The translations under genes and the position numbers were made by a program. From NCBI RefSeq assembly GCF_000298215.1, contig NZ_BAHD01000003.1:84603-148602 (forward strand): 64,000 bases of DNA. Direction: 5' to 3'. Shown one piece after another: positions 25,446 to 33,981 of this stretch. The DNA comes from Kineosphaera limosa NBRC 100340. GTDB lineage: Bacteria; Actinomycetota; Actinomycetes; Actinomycetales; Dermatophilaceae. The notes beneath the pieces are model-generated. The model saw only the letters and a list, made by a program, of their open reading frames with translations, made no database searches and was not told the origin of the DNA. Position 1 is the first letter of the stretch; the number at the start of each line of letters is the position of its first letter.

Positions 25446-25481
25446 GAGAGCGCCCGTCACCCCTGGGGGGCGGGCGCTCTC
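25446..25481 (+). terminator. Terminator after rplA
   Basis: GAGAGCGCCCG (25446–25456) pairs with CGGGCGCTCTC (25471–25481) across a 14-nt loop, 21 nt past the rplA stop. Confidence 0.75.
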
Positions 25482-25501
25482 CTCGGTCGGGGCGTGCGGA
25501 T

Positions 25502-25531
25502 TTGGCCGCAAGGCGGGGGATCCCGTACCTT
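25502..25531 (+). promoter_or_regulatory. Promoter for rplJL
   Basis: TTGGCC (25502–25507) and TACCTT (25526–25531) with 18-nt spacing, just after the rplA terminator and just before the L10 leader. Confidence 0.5.
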
Positions 25532-25539
25532 TAGGGACG

Positions 25540-25691
25540 ACCCATGACCGCCGGTTGTCGCCGGGCGCCCCGCGCCTGATCGACCGAAGAGCCCGTGAGG
25601 GGCTGTCCAGCGCAGGCCACGAATGTGAACGCTTCCGCGGGCTGATGCCCGCGTGATGTCCAAGCTCCCGTGCCCTGCGCCGGGAGCTTTT
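25540..25691 (+). ncRNA. Ribosomal protein L10 leader (autoregulatory mRNA structure)
   Basis: About 200 nt of untranslated leader precede rplJ. It ends with the hairpin AAGCTCCCG/CGGGAGCTT (25662–25670, 25681–25689) followed by TTTT-like sequence and TCTCATG, a Rho-independent attenuator. Upstream, GCCGGTTGTCGCCGGGC and the CGAAGAGCCCGTGAGGGGCTGTC region form further stems. Position and arrangement match the L10 leader family, in which the L10(L12)4 complex binds its own mRNA. Confidence 0.7.
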
Positions 25692-25735
25692 CTCATGCGC
25701 CAGGGTGCCGGCACCGTTCGTCACAAGGAGGCCCC

Positions 25736-26305
25736 ATGGCAACGCCCGCTAAGCAGGCAGCCATCGCCGAGCTCACGGACAAGTTCCGCGAGTCCGGTGC
25801 GGCCGTTCTCACCGAGTACCGCGGCCTGACCGTCACGCAGCTCTCGCAGCTGCGCACGTCGCTGCGCGCCCACGGCTCGTACTCGGTCGTGAAGAACACG
25901 CTTACGGAGATCGCTGCCAAGGACGCCGGGGTTACGGCGTTCGACGGTCAGCTCTCCGGCCCTTCGGCCATCGCCTTCATCACCGGTGACCCGGTGGAGG
26001 CGGCCAAGAGCCTGCGTGACTTCGCGAAGGCCAACCCCCTGCTCGTCATCAAGGCCGGCGTTCTCGACGGCAAGGCGATGACGGCGGAGGAGATCACCAA
26101 GCTCGCGGACCTCGAGTCCCGCGAGGTTCTGCTGGCCAAGCTCGCCGGCGCCATGAAGGCGAAGACGAGCCAGGCTGCCGCGCTGTTCCAGGCGCCGTTG
26201 AGCAAGACGGTTCGCACCGTCGAGGCTCTGCGCGCCAAGGTCGCCGAGGGCGCTCCGGCGCCGGCCGCGGCCACCGACGTCGCCGCGGGTGGCGACGAAG
26301 GCTGA
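25736..26305 (+). CDS. rplJ: 50S ribosomal protein L10
   Basis: 189 aa from the ATG at 25736 with [29 protein letters not shown] and the [13 protein letters not shown] segment are characteristic. It anchors L7/L12 dimers to the ribosome through its C-terminal helix. An alternative in-frame start inside the attenuator region (25670) is rejected because it lies in the leader. Confidence 0.97.
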   Translation: MATPAKQAAIAELTDKFRESGAAVLTEYRGLTVTQLSQLRTSLRAHGSYSVVKNTLTEIAAKDAGVTAFDGQLSGPSAIAFITGDPVEAAKSLRDFAKANPLLVIKAGVLDGKAMTAEEITKLADLESREVLLAKLAGAMKAKTSQAAALFQAPLSKTVRTVEALRAKVAEGAPAPAAATDVAAGGDEG

Positions 26306-26376
26306 CGCGCTTGAAGCGCGCAGTCTGATCCGTTCACGATCTGCCACTCACGGCATAGCTAGGAAGGAAGCCAATC

Positions 26377-26766
26377 ATGGCCAAGCTGAGCAATGACGAG
26401 CTGCTTGACGTTTTCTCGGAGATGACGCTCATCGAGCTGTCCGAGTTCGTCAAGGCGTTCGAGGAGAAGTTCGACGTCACCGCCGCCGCCCCCGTCGCGG
26501 TCGCCGCCGCTGGTGGCGCCGCTGGTGGCGACGCCGCTCCGGCCGAGGAGGAGAAGACGGAGTTCGACGTCATCCTCGAGGCTGCTGGCGACAAGAAGAT
26601 CCAGGTCATCAAGGAGGTGCGCGCCCTCACGAGCCTCGGCCTGAAGGAGGCCAAGGACCTCGTCGACGGCGCCCCCAAGGCCGTCCTGGAGAACGCCAAC
26701 AAGGACGACGCGGAGAAGGCCAAGGCTGCCCTCGAGGGCGCCGGCGCCACCGTCACCCTCAAGTGA
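26377..26766 (+). CDS. rplL: 50S ribosomal protein L7/L12
   Basis: 129 aa with AGGAAGG upstream. N-terminal dimerisation domain, an Ala/Gly-rich hinge ([17 protein letters not shown]), and the factor-binding C-terminal domain [17 protein letters not shown] and [16 protein letters not shown]. Last gene before a strong terminator. Confidence 0.98.
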   Translation: MAKLSNDELLDVFSEMTLIELSEFVKAFEEKFDVTAAAPVAVAAAGGAAGGDAAPAEEEKTEFDVILEAAGDKKIQVIKEVRALTSLGLKEAKDLVDGAPKAVLENANKDDAEKAKAALEGAGATVTLK

Positions 26767-26821
26767 CGTCGCGCTGCGGGTCTGGGCACGCGCTCTGACC
26801 TGCAGCGCCCCGCCGAGTGAC

Positions 26822-26871
26822 AAGTGCGGCGAGCTGAACGGAAATCCCTGTTCAGCTCGCCGCACTTTTTT
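26822..26871 (+). terminator. Intrinsic terminator after rplL
   Basis: An 18-bp perfect stem (26822–26839 with 26850–26867; core GCGGCGAGCTGAAC) followed by a run of T. It ends the rplJL transcript, so rpoBC 17 kb downstream must have its own promoter. Confidence 0.93.
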
Positions 26872-26884
26872 GTTGCGGACCTCC

Positions 26885-27916
26885 CTAGAGCTGCGGCTGC
26901 AGGTGGATGCCCGCCAGCATGCAGCGGGCCGAGCCGCCGGCGTGCTCGATCGTCGGGATGGCGACAGGCAGCAGGGGAGTGGCGGCCTCGATGGTCGCCC
27001 GCTGCGCGGGGCTCAGCGAGGCGACCCCGCGGGCGCTCATGACGAGCACATTGCCGGTCGGGGTCGACAGCTCGAAGGCGTTGCCGGCGAACTCGGCGAT
27101 CTGCGCGCGGCTCAGCGGCACGACCTGGCGGCCCGTCGCCTCCAGTTCGGCGCGCACCCGTCGGCGATCCGTTGGCTCGGGCATCGCGTCCAGGCCCACG
27201 AGGGCGGTGCTGGTGCCGACCGACATGAGGACGTTGCTGTGGTAGATCGGCACGCCCGAGTCGTCGAAGGCGTCGAAGACGACCGGCTCGTAGTCGAAGT
27301 CCGCGCAAAACCGGTGCAGCAGCGGCTCGCTCATGCGCCGGGAGCGGCACGCGTAGGCCCGGCGCGCGTGGTGGTCGAGCACCATCGAGCCGGTGCCCTC
27401 GAGAAACAGCCCGTCATGCTCGTAGCGCGAATAGTCGAAGTGCCGCGTCACGCGGTAGTGGCGAGCGAGTTCGTCGAGGATGTCCTGGCGTCGCTCGTTC
27501 CGGCGGTTGGGGCAGTGCATCGGGTAGATGGCGACCGACCCGGAGGCTTCGGTCGAGAACCAGTTGTTGGGAAAGACGGAATCGGGCGTGGCCGTGCCGG
27601 TGTCGTCGAAGAGGTGCACCGTGACGCCCGCTGTGCGCAGGGTGTCGGCCATCGCGGTCACCTCGTCAAAGGCGGCGCGGGCGACCTGGGCGGGGGTGCC
27701 GGCAGGGACGCTCTGGTAGGCGTTGTCGGCGCGCGTCGCCGGATTGGGTGCGAAGTGGTGCGGGCGCACCATGACCACTGCGTTCGGTGCGTGGTGCCGG
27801 CACGGTGCGGCGGTGTCGGCGCATCGGCCGACCGTCATCTCGAGCAGCATCGGTTGCCCCAATCGTTCGTCGTTGCCTCGATGATCGGCCACGACGACGG
27901 CTGGCACCATGCCCAT
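26885..27916 (-). CDS. Citrulline-utilization-type hydrolase (CtlX-like), guanidino-modifying enzyme superfamily
   Basis: 343 aa from the ATG at 27916; later starts at 27850 or 27838 (MTVGRCADT) would give 321 or 317 aa, nearer the family size. Family marks: VVMVRPHHFAPNPAT, VFPNNWFSTE, GTGSMVLDHHAR, YHSNVLMSVG with the catalytic His, and GGSARCMLAGIHL with the catalytic Cys. These belong to the amidinotransferase/arginine-deiminase-like fold; the overall pattern resembles CtlX (citrulline → ornithine). A divergent Lrp/AsnC regulator 61 bp away is common for such amino-acid catabolic genes. Substrate is inferred. Confidence 0.75.
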   Translation of the reverse strand: MGMVPAVVVADHRGNDERLGQPMLLEMTVGRCADTAAPCRHHAPNAVVMVRPHHFAPNPATRADNAYQSVPAGTPAQVARAAFDEVTAMADTLRTAGVTVHLFDDTGTATPDSVFPNNWFSTEASGSVAIYPMHCPNRRNERRQDILDELARHYRVTRHFDYSRYEHDGLFLEGTGSMVLDHHARRAYACRSRRMSEPLLHRFCADFDYEPVVFDAFDDSGVPIYHSNVLMSVGTSTALVGLDAMPEPTDRRRVRAELEATGRQVVPLSRAQIAEFAGNAFELSTPTGNVLVMSARGVASLSPAQRATIEAATPLLPVAIPTIEHAGGSARCMLAGIHLQPQL

Positions 27917-27941
27917 ATGTCACATGAAATGCCCAGAGACT

Positions 27942-27972
27942 GAGCAGAGTGATCGGCAGTGAGTTACATTAT
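27942..27972. promoter_or_regulatory. Overlapping divergent −10 elements of lrp and ctlX-like gene
   Basis: TACATT (27965–27970, plus strand) lies 7 nt before the lrp ATG at 27978, predicting a leaderless lrp mRNA. The same bases read on the minus strand give CATAAT (27967–27972), a −10 for the ctlX-like gene with a leader of roughly 50 nt. RNA polymerase cannot use both at once, and an Lrp dimer here could switch between them. −35 elements are weak. Confidence 0.45.
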
Positions 27973-27977
27973 GCGCA

Positions 27978-28403
27978 ATGCGAGCCTTGGATGATATCGA
28001 CCGGCGCCTCATCTTCGAACTGCGCAACGACTCACGTGTCACCGTCAAGGCGCTCGCGGAGACGCTGCACGTGTCGCGCGGCACGGCGCAGGCGCGCCTC
28101 GACCGGCTGCTGCGCGACGGGGTGATCCGTCGTTTCACCATCGAAGTCGGCCCGGGCGCCGAAGAGGACGTCGTGCGAGCGGTGACCACCATCCAGGTCA
28201 CGGGCTCGACGGCCGGCCGAGTTGCCCGCCACCTGCGCGGCATGGCGACCGTGCGGGAGGTGCACACCACCAATGGCACCTGGGACCTCGTCGCCGAACT
28301 CACAGCCCCCAACCTGGTCGTGCTCGATGCCACGCTCAACGAGATCCGCTCGCTGGCGGGCGTCGCCAACACCGAGACCTCGATCCTGCTGCGGTCGCTG
28401 TGA
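27978..28403 (+). CDS. Lrp/AsnC family transcriptional regulator
   Basis: 141 aa from the ATG at 27978, no ribosome-binding site. N-terminal HTH: LDDIDRRLIFELRNDSRVTVKALAETL and VSRGTAQARLDRLLRDGVI. The C-terminal RAM domain (EEDVVRAVTTIQVTGSTAGRVARHL…EIRSLAGVANTETSILL) would bind an amino acid and form octamers. Most likely it senses arginine/citrulline-related compounds and controls the divergent hydrolase. Confidence 0.9.
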   Translation: MRALDDIDRRLIFELRNDSRVTVKALAETLHVSRGTAQARLDRLLRDGVIRRFTIEVGPGAEEDVVRAVTTIQVTGSTAGRVARHLRGMATVREVHTTNGTWDLVAELTAPNLVVLDATLNEIRSLAGVANTETSILLRSL

Positions 28404-28436
28404 GCTGTGCTGCGCCGCGGTGCGCGGCGTGGACCA

Positions 28437-29147
28437 CTAGCGGGCTCGCCGGGTGAGTCCCGCTGGGTCCTCGATGCGAACCTCCCCGCGTGACATGGCG
28501 ATCAGACCGTCGCGTTCGGCGGCGCGTAGCACCTGGTTGGCCGTCGGGCGGGTCGTGCCCGCCATGCTCGCGAGGATCTCCTGGGTCAGAGGCACGACGG
28601 TGCCGGGGGAACCGTCTCCGTAGAGGCGGCCCATGGCCAGCACCCGGCGCAGCACCCGCTTGTCCGCGGGCACGTACAGCGCTTCGATGACGCGGGCGTC
28701 CTGGCGACGGATGTAGCGCGTCAGCTGACTGACGAGGAACCGGTCCATCGCGGGATTGGTAGCGCGCAACCGCACGAAGTCGGCCTTGCCGATCATCCAG
28801 GTCTCGACGGCGTCCAGGGCCGCGACGGTGGCGCTGCGCTCGGCGTCCTCGCGCAGCAGCGCGATCTCGCCGAAGCTCGATCCGGGACCGAGCACGGTGA
28901 GGATGGCGAGGTCACCCGACCACGTCGCGACCTGCACGCTGACGTGCCCGGAGGCGATGACATGCATCGAGTTGGCTGCGTCACCGGCGTGGAAGATCAC
29001 CTCGCCGCGACGAAAGCGCCGCCGGGCCGCGACATCGCGCAGCCGGTCGCGCGTGGCCTCATCGAGCGCGGCAGCCAGGGTGCTCTCCACGAGCGAAGTG
29101 TCCTCCACTGCGGCCCCGTTGACCAGGCGGCACCATGTCGCGGTCAT
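28437..29147 (-). CDS. Crp/Fnr family transcriptional regulator coupled to a cyclase gene
   Basis: 236 aa. The cyclic-nucleotide domain has RRGEVIFHAGDAANSMHVI and the phosphate-binding cassette FGEIALLREDAERSATVAAL, in which the Glu (FGE) and Arg-Ser (ERSA) that hold cAMP in E. coli CRP are kept. The C-terminal winged HTH reads LTQEILASMAGTTRPTANQVLRAAERDGLI. The start codon overlaps the stop of the upstream cyclase gene (ATGA), so the two are translationally coupled. This strongly suggests the regulator responds to the product of that cyclase. Confidence 0.92.
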   Translation of the reverse strand: MTATWCRLVNGAAVEDTSLVESTLAAALDEATRDRLRDVAARRRFRRGEVIFHAGDAANSMHVIASGHVSVQVATWSGDLAILTVLGPGSSFGEIALLREDAERSATVAALDAVETWMIGKADFVRLRATNPAMDRFLVSQLTRYIRRQDARVIEALYVPADKRVLRRVLAMGRLYGDGSPGTVVPLTQEILASMAGTTRPTANQVLRAAERDGLIAMSRGEVRIEDPAGLTRRAR

Positions 29148-32100
29148 CGGTCCGATGCCTGGATGCCCCCCTTGCTTGCACCGCTAGCGGCCCCGGCGGC
29201 GAGCGCCTGGGCGAAGAGGGCGTCGACCATCGGGTCGCCGCAGTCCTGCGCGTCCGCAGGGGCAGCGACGGCGAGCCGGGCCTCGCACTCGGCCAACTCG
29301 TCGAGCACGTAAGCGGGGTGCAGGGAATCGGCGACGGCCCTGGCCTGCCGCAGCAGCCGGCGATGACCCGGACGGCCCTGCTGCGCGGCGCAGATCGCCA
29401 AGCCGGTGGTGCACTGGGTCGTGGTGACCCAGTCGCCGATCGCCAGCGCGGTGCGCAGCGCCTCCACGTAATGGGCGGAGGCGGAGTCGAGATCGCCGGT
29501 CGCGCGCCGCACCTCGCCCAGGTTGGCGGTCAGGTAGGCCGTCGCTCGTTCGTAGCCCATGCGGGCGGCGGCGCGCATCGCGCGGCGCAGCCAACGCTGC
29601 GCCGCTCGCAGGTCGCCGGACTGGGCGTACACGCCGGCGAGGTCGTTGCACAGGTGCACGGTCAGGCGCGGGTCGCCGACCTGCTGGGCCCGGCGGTGGG
29701 CCTCGCGGAGCCCGCGTAGCGCCGCGTCGTGCTGCCCCCGCGCCGCGGCGGTGAGCGCGACGTTCTCCAGAGCCGCCGCGACGAGCGCTTCGTCGCCGAG
29801 CGACTCCGCGAGCCGCTGCTGGCGGGCCGCAGCCCGACCCGCAGCAGCGATGTCGCCGTGCTGGAAGTGCGCAAAAGCGAGTCGGTCAAGGGCTCGGCTC
29901 GCGCCCGCGAGGTCGCTCGCAGCGCGCAGTTGCCGGGCGGCCTGCGCGAGCAGAGTGACCGCCTCCTCGAAGCGGGTGGTGGAGACGAGCAGGCTGCCGA
30001 GTTCACGTCGGGCGTCGGCGGCAGTGTGTGCAGCGTCGGCTTGCTCGCGGTCAGGCCTCTGCTCGGCCAGCCGCACCGCCTCCCGCAACGCGATCTCCGC
30101 CTCGGACCACCGGGCGATGATGGCGAGCAGGGCCCCGCGGCGCACCAGCAGCGGAGCCCGTTGACCGCCGACCTCGATCGCCTCCAGGTGCGCGAGGTAT
30201 CCGAGGGCGGCACTCGTGGCGTAGCTGCGTTCGGCCGCGCGGGCCGCCGCGCCGATCCACTCTCGTTGCTTGGCGACGTTGGCGGTACGCCCGTAGTGGT
30301 GGGCGAGGAGGTCCACGAGGTCGACGCGCGCGTCCCGGTCCGGCGTCTGCCGGTCGGCCGCGTCGCCGTCGGTGGGCGGCAGGGTCGCCTCGAGATGCCG
30401 TGCCGTGGCCTCGTGCAGGTGCGCCCTGTCTGCCAGGCTCGCGGCGGCGTAGACGACGTCTCGCACGAGCGTGTCGACGAATCTGTGACCCGCCTGGCGA
30501 GCGTCGGGCTGCAGGAGGCCGATGCGGCTCAGCCGATCCAGTTCCTCCCGCAGGTCGTGTCCGCCGGCCGCGCTCCCGCCGAGAGCAGCCTGCAGCGCAT
30601 CGTCGGTGAACTGCGGCCCGATGACTGCCGCCGCCCGCAGCACTCGCTGGTCGCGGCCGAGCAAGCCGTCGACTCGGGCCAGCACGAGCCGATGCACGTC
30701 GAGCGGCAGGCTCGGATCGGCGCCCCACGGCGGGGCGGGGTCGTCGGCGCAGGCCAGCAGGTGCTTGAGCATGAGCGGGTTGCCCCCGCTGCGCTCGATC
30801 GCGGCGGTGAGTTGCTGCGCTGGGAGTGCTCCGTGGCCCCAACTGCGCGCGAGGCGCGTGCGCTCTTCGAGGGCCAGGCTGCCGAGGTGGATCCGGATTA
30901 CTGAGCTCCCAGATTGCCCAGAGAAGTGTGGAAAAGGTGTTTCGGAGGGGCTCGCCACGAGCAGGAACAGTCCTAGCGCGGGGGCGCGCGCCATGAGGTC
31001 GTGCAGCAGGCGCATCGACAGCTCGTCGAGCCGGTGCGCGTCGTCGACGACGATGACCCGAGGGCGCGAATCCGGTTGCGCGCCGAGCAGAGCGAGTAGC
31101 ACGCGGGTTGTGGCGCGGGCCCGGTCACCCGGATCCCACCTGCGCGTCGGCGGGGTGTGCCCGCTCAGGCCGAGTGGCGCCGCCAACAGGGGAGCCAGGT
31201 CAGGCAGGTCTACCGCCGTGGCCGCCTCGGCAACCGTCTGCGGGTCGGGCCTGGCGCCGTCGAACAGCAGCTCGCGCCACACCGGTCGCCACGGCAGGTA
31301 GGGGCGGATGTCGCCGGGCAGAGGTTGGCCCGTGCGGACGATGATCGTCTCGGGAGTGGGTAGGGCCTCGGCAACCGCGTCGAGGAAGGCGCTCTTGCCG
31401 ATGCCCGGGTCACCTATGACGAGCAGCGCCGCGCCGTGGCCGCGGGCAGCACGCCGGGAGAGCGTGGCCGCCAGCCGCAGCTGCCGCGCTCGTCCGACGA
31501 AGCGCGCCGCGCTGCCGCTGTTCAGCTCTGGTATGGCGTCGGGACCCGCTGGTTCGGGTGACGCGAGGTCGTGGTCGCTCGGCTCGATCTGCGTGGCGTA
31601 GACGGCGACCTCGCCGGCCCCCTTGAACTGTCGGCGCCCCCTGCTGCGCGGATGCAAAGCCTGACCGCAGCGTTGCGCGGTGGCCTCGTCCATCCAGACG
31701 ACGGCGCGCGCCTGCCCCGTCTGGCCGCCGGCCTGGCCATCGTCGAGCGGAGCATCGTCCGGTCGAGCGTCGTCACGGCCGGCCGCGGCCGCCATGCGCG
31801 CCGCGAGGTTGACGCTCTCCCCGACGACGACGTACTCCCGGTGAGCGGGGGAGCCGAGCTCTGCACAGAAGGCCGTGCCGGTAGCGACGCCCGCGGTCCC
31901 GCAGATCCCGACGTCGCGGGCCGCTTGCAGCAGCAGCGTGGCGCACGACACCGCGGCCGCGGCGTCGTCGGGTCGCGCGCGGGGCGCGCCGAACCCCAGC
32001 ACGAGTTGGAAGCGCGGTCCACTGCCGTCGACCTGACGCAACTCCCCGCCGCAGCGAGCGACGATTGCGGCCGCCTGTGGCAGCAGCCCCCGCACCGGCC

Positions 32101-32908
32101 CAACACCGTCGCTGGTCGGCCCGAGCCTGACGAACACGGTGGTGACCACCCGGTGCTCGGCAACCCTGCGCTGCCGGCCGACGCGACCGCCGCCGCCGGG
32201 CCTCTCCAGGAAACGGATGCTCGCCGCGTCGGCCGGGGCGCCCTGGTCTGCCGGAGCGTTCGCCGTCATAGGCATCGCGGCCGAGTTCGCCTCTGCGAGG
32301 GCGATCCCGCCCGGGGTGGCGCGCTGCTGGGCCGCCATGGCGGCCCGCACCGTCTCGCCCCAGAGCACCTCGCACGAGAGCACCTGCGCCGGCGGCTCGT
32401 CACCGCTGGCCTCGACCCGTCCGCCGCCGGGTAGAGCGTTCGGTCCGACCGAGTCGCCGGATATCGCCCAGCTGAGAGTCGTCCGGCTGACGTGCCCCGT
32501 GGCGATCCCGATGCGCAGCAGCGGCGTCGGGGGTGGGGGCTGCGGGGGTAGTGCGGGGGCGACGAGGCTGCCGAGTGGGCGCAACCGGCCCGTGGTCCGC
32601 TGCATCTGTTGCGCGGCCGCGAGTGCCCGTCGGCGCGCATGCGGGGCGGTGAAGACGGCCGTGAGGGCATCACCGGCGTACGCGGTGACCTGGCCGCCCT
32701 CGCTCGCGACGGCTTCGTCCCACCGGTGAAAGGTCTCGTCCAGCCAGTCGTGCAGCGCTTCTACCCCGCGGGGACCCCTGGCGCTGAGGTGGCGCGTGAG
32801 CGGGGTGAAGCCGACCAGGTCGGCCACGAGCACGGCCCCCACCGACGCCGGGATGCCTCGCGATCCGTGCGTACTTTCCCGCGCCGACGCCGGGAACGTC
32901 ACCGCCAT
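29144..32908 (-). CDS. Multidomain class III nucleotide cyclase: two cyclase homology domains + AAA ATPase + TPR
   Basis: 1254 aa from the ATG at 32908 (a TTG at 32944 is a longer alternative). First cyclase domain: VLVADLVGFT and VTAYAGDALTAVF supply two metal Asp residues (D30, D80), but its later SGDSVGPNALPGG lacks the transition-state Asn/Arg. Second domain (about 255–440): the metal sites are lost (VFVRLGPT, VDGSGPRFQLVLGF), yet YVVVGESVNLAARM keeps Asn and Arg (about N367, R371). Then a P-loop ATPase (GDPGIGKS near 499–506, VIVVDDAH near 618–624) and a long TPR-like C-terminal half. The layout resembles mammalian soluble adenylyl cyclase and large mycobacterial cyclases. The adenine-selecting position is Val, so ATP/GTP choice is open. 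Confidence 0.85.
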   Translation of the reverse strand: MAVTFPASARESTHGSRGIPASVGAVLVADLVGFTPLTRHLSARGPRGVEALHDWLDETFHRWDEAVASEGGQVTAYAGDALTAVFTAPHARRRALAAAQQMQRTTGRLRPLGSLVAPALPPQPPPPTPLLRIGIATGHVSRTTLSWAISGDSVGPNALPGGGRVEASGDEPPAQVLSCEVLWGETVRAAMAAQQRATPGGIALAEANSAAMPMTANAPADQGAPADAASIRFLERPGGGGRVGRQRRVAEHRVVTTVFVRLGPTSDGVGPVRGLLPQAAAIVARCGGELRQVDGSGPRFQLVLGFGAPRARPDDAAAAVSCATLLLQAARDVGICGTAGVATGTAFCAELGSPAHREYVVVGESVNLAARMAAAAGRDDARPDDAPLDDGQAGGQTGQARAVVWMDEATAQRCGQALHPRSRGRRQFKGAGEVAVYATQIEPSDHDLASPEPAGPDAIPELNSGSAARFVGRARQLRLAATLSRRAARGHGAALLVIGDPGIGKSAFLDAVAEALPTPETIIVRTGQPLPGDIRPYLPWRPVWRELLFDGARPDPQTVAEAATAVDLPDLAPLLAAPLGLSGHTPPTRRWDPGDRARATTRVLLALLGAQPDSRPRVIVVDDAHRLDELSMRLLHDLMARAPALGLFLLVASPSETPFPHFSGQSGSSVIRIHLGSLALEERTRLARSWGHGALPAQQLTAAIERSGGNPLMLKHLLACADDPAPPWGADPSLPLDVHRLVLARVDGLLGRDQRVLRAAAVIGPQFTDDALQAALGGSAAGGHDLREELDRLSRIGLLQPDARQAGHRFVDTLVRDVVYAAASLADRAHLHEATARHLEATLPPTDGDAADRQTPDRDARVDLVDLLAHHYGRTANVAKQREWIGAAARAAERSYATSAALGYLAHLEAIEVGGQRAPLLVRRGALLAIIARWSEAEIALREAVRLAEQRPDREQADAAHTAADARRELGSLLVSTTRFEEAVTLLAQAARQLRAASDLAGASRALDRLAFAHFQHGDIAAAGRAAARQQRLAESLGDEALVAAALENVALTAAARGQHDAALRGLREAHRRAQQVGDPRLTVHLCNDLAGVYAQSGDLRAAQRWLRRAMRAAARMGYERATAYLTANLGEVRRATGDLDSASAHYVEALRTALAIGDWVTTTQCTTGLAICAAQQGRPGHRRLLRQARAVADSLHPAYVLDELAECEARLAVAAPADAQDCGDPMVDALFAQALAAGAASGASKGGIQASDR

Positions 32909-33053
32909 GACACAAGTCTTGCCGCCTGGCTCGGCGGGGAGCAAGCCTTAATCGCACAGAAGAGTCTGCGCACCCGGTGCTTCTCGAAGCATCGCTCTCC
33001 CAGAGTCACGTGCGCCAGCTCATCGACCCCTGATCCTCTCGAAAGGCCCCGTC
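32909..33053. other. Divergent intergenic region cyclase / secreted protein
   Basis: 145 bp, no gene. Contains CGAAAGG just before the secreted-protein ATG; no operator recognised. Confidence 0.4.
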
Positions 33054-33875
33054 ATGCATCGCAACCGAGTCCTCGCCGCCTCCCTGACCGTCGCGCTGGC
33101 GACAACCCTGGCCACCGCCTCGGCCGCCCACGCCCGCGCGTGGCAGTTCTCCGATGCGACCCTTGTCGACGTCCGGCACGCCTGCCGCGACGGCCTGCGC
33201 CTCGGTGTGGCCGTGTCGGGTGCGCCGGGCTCCGTCGACCCGGCGATCGCCCGCAAGGACTACCCGACTCTCGTGTCGGCGATCCAGCCGGCGACGCAGG
33301 AGTGGACGCCCCAGACCCCGCTCGTCGTGCGCTCGCCGATCGTCGTGCCGCGAGTCAAGAAGCCGACCACCGTGCCCATCGACGGCGGCGGCGGTACCGA
33401 GGTCCCGCACCCCGTCTCGCACCTCGGTGTGTTCACCGTGCGCGCGCTCACCACGTTGGCCACCGGCCCGATCGCCGTATCGTCGTCCAGCACGCCGGGT
33501 CTGGGCAATCCCATCGAGGCCGAGGTCGAGGACTGCTACCTCTTCGCCCCCGTCGATGTTGTACCGGGCAATCGACACAACAACGTCCGGATCGGTCGCG
33601 TCGATGTCCAGGTCGCGCTGCTGAGCACGCGGCACCTGCGAGCCGACCGGCTCGACGCCCGGACATTCACCTTCGGGCCCAAGCAGACGCGCGCTCGCAG
33701 CCACCAGCTGCGCGACGTCAACCGCGACGGCCGACGCGACCTCGTCCTCACCTTCCGCACGTCCGCGACCGGCCTGACCTGTGCCAGCCGCACCGCGACC
33801 CTCACCGGCCAGACCCGATCCGGTGGCCTCATCGAGGGCCGCGACAAGGTGAACCCCACCCATTGCCGCCGCTAG
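33054..33875 (+). CDS. Secreted protein of unknown function with a Ca-binding-like loop
   Basis: 273 aa. MHRNRVLAASLTVALATTL is a typical Sec signal (cleavage probably after AHA near residue 27). The mature part has no family I recognise. It has three Cys (HACRDG, EDCYLF, LTCASR) plus one near the end (PTHCRR), consistent with two disulfides. DVNRDGRRDLVLTF near residue 222 resembles a DxNxDGxxD EF-hand/FG-GAP calcium loop. Ribosome-binding site CGAAAGG. Function unknown. Confidence 0.75.
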   Translation: MHRNRVLAASLTVALATTLATASAAHARAWQFSDATLVDVRHACRDGLRLGVAVSGAPGSVDPAIARKDYPTLVSAIQPATQEWTPQTPLVVRSPIVVPRVKKPTTVPIDGGGGTEVPHPVSHLGVFTVRALTTLATGPIAVSSSSTPGLGNPIEAEVEDCYLFAPVDVVPGNRHNNVRIGRVDVQVALLSTRHLRADRLDARTFTFGPKQTRARSHQLRDVNRDGRRDLVLTFRTSATGLTCASRTATLTGQTRSGGLIEGRDKVNPTHCRR

Positions 33876-33981
33876 CCGCCACCTCGCGGCCGGCGAACCA
33901 TCCCTTCGTCGTCCGGTGGTGCCCTGCTCGGGTGGCTGATTGGATGGGCGGGCCCTGAACCCGAGCAGGACGGTGCATGCG

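Noticed and set aside
29559..30904. Plus-strand frames across the cyclase/TPR gene
   Set aside because: Shadows of the minus-strand gene; no motifs.
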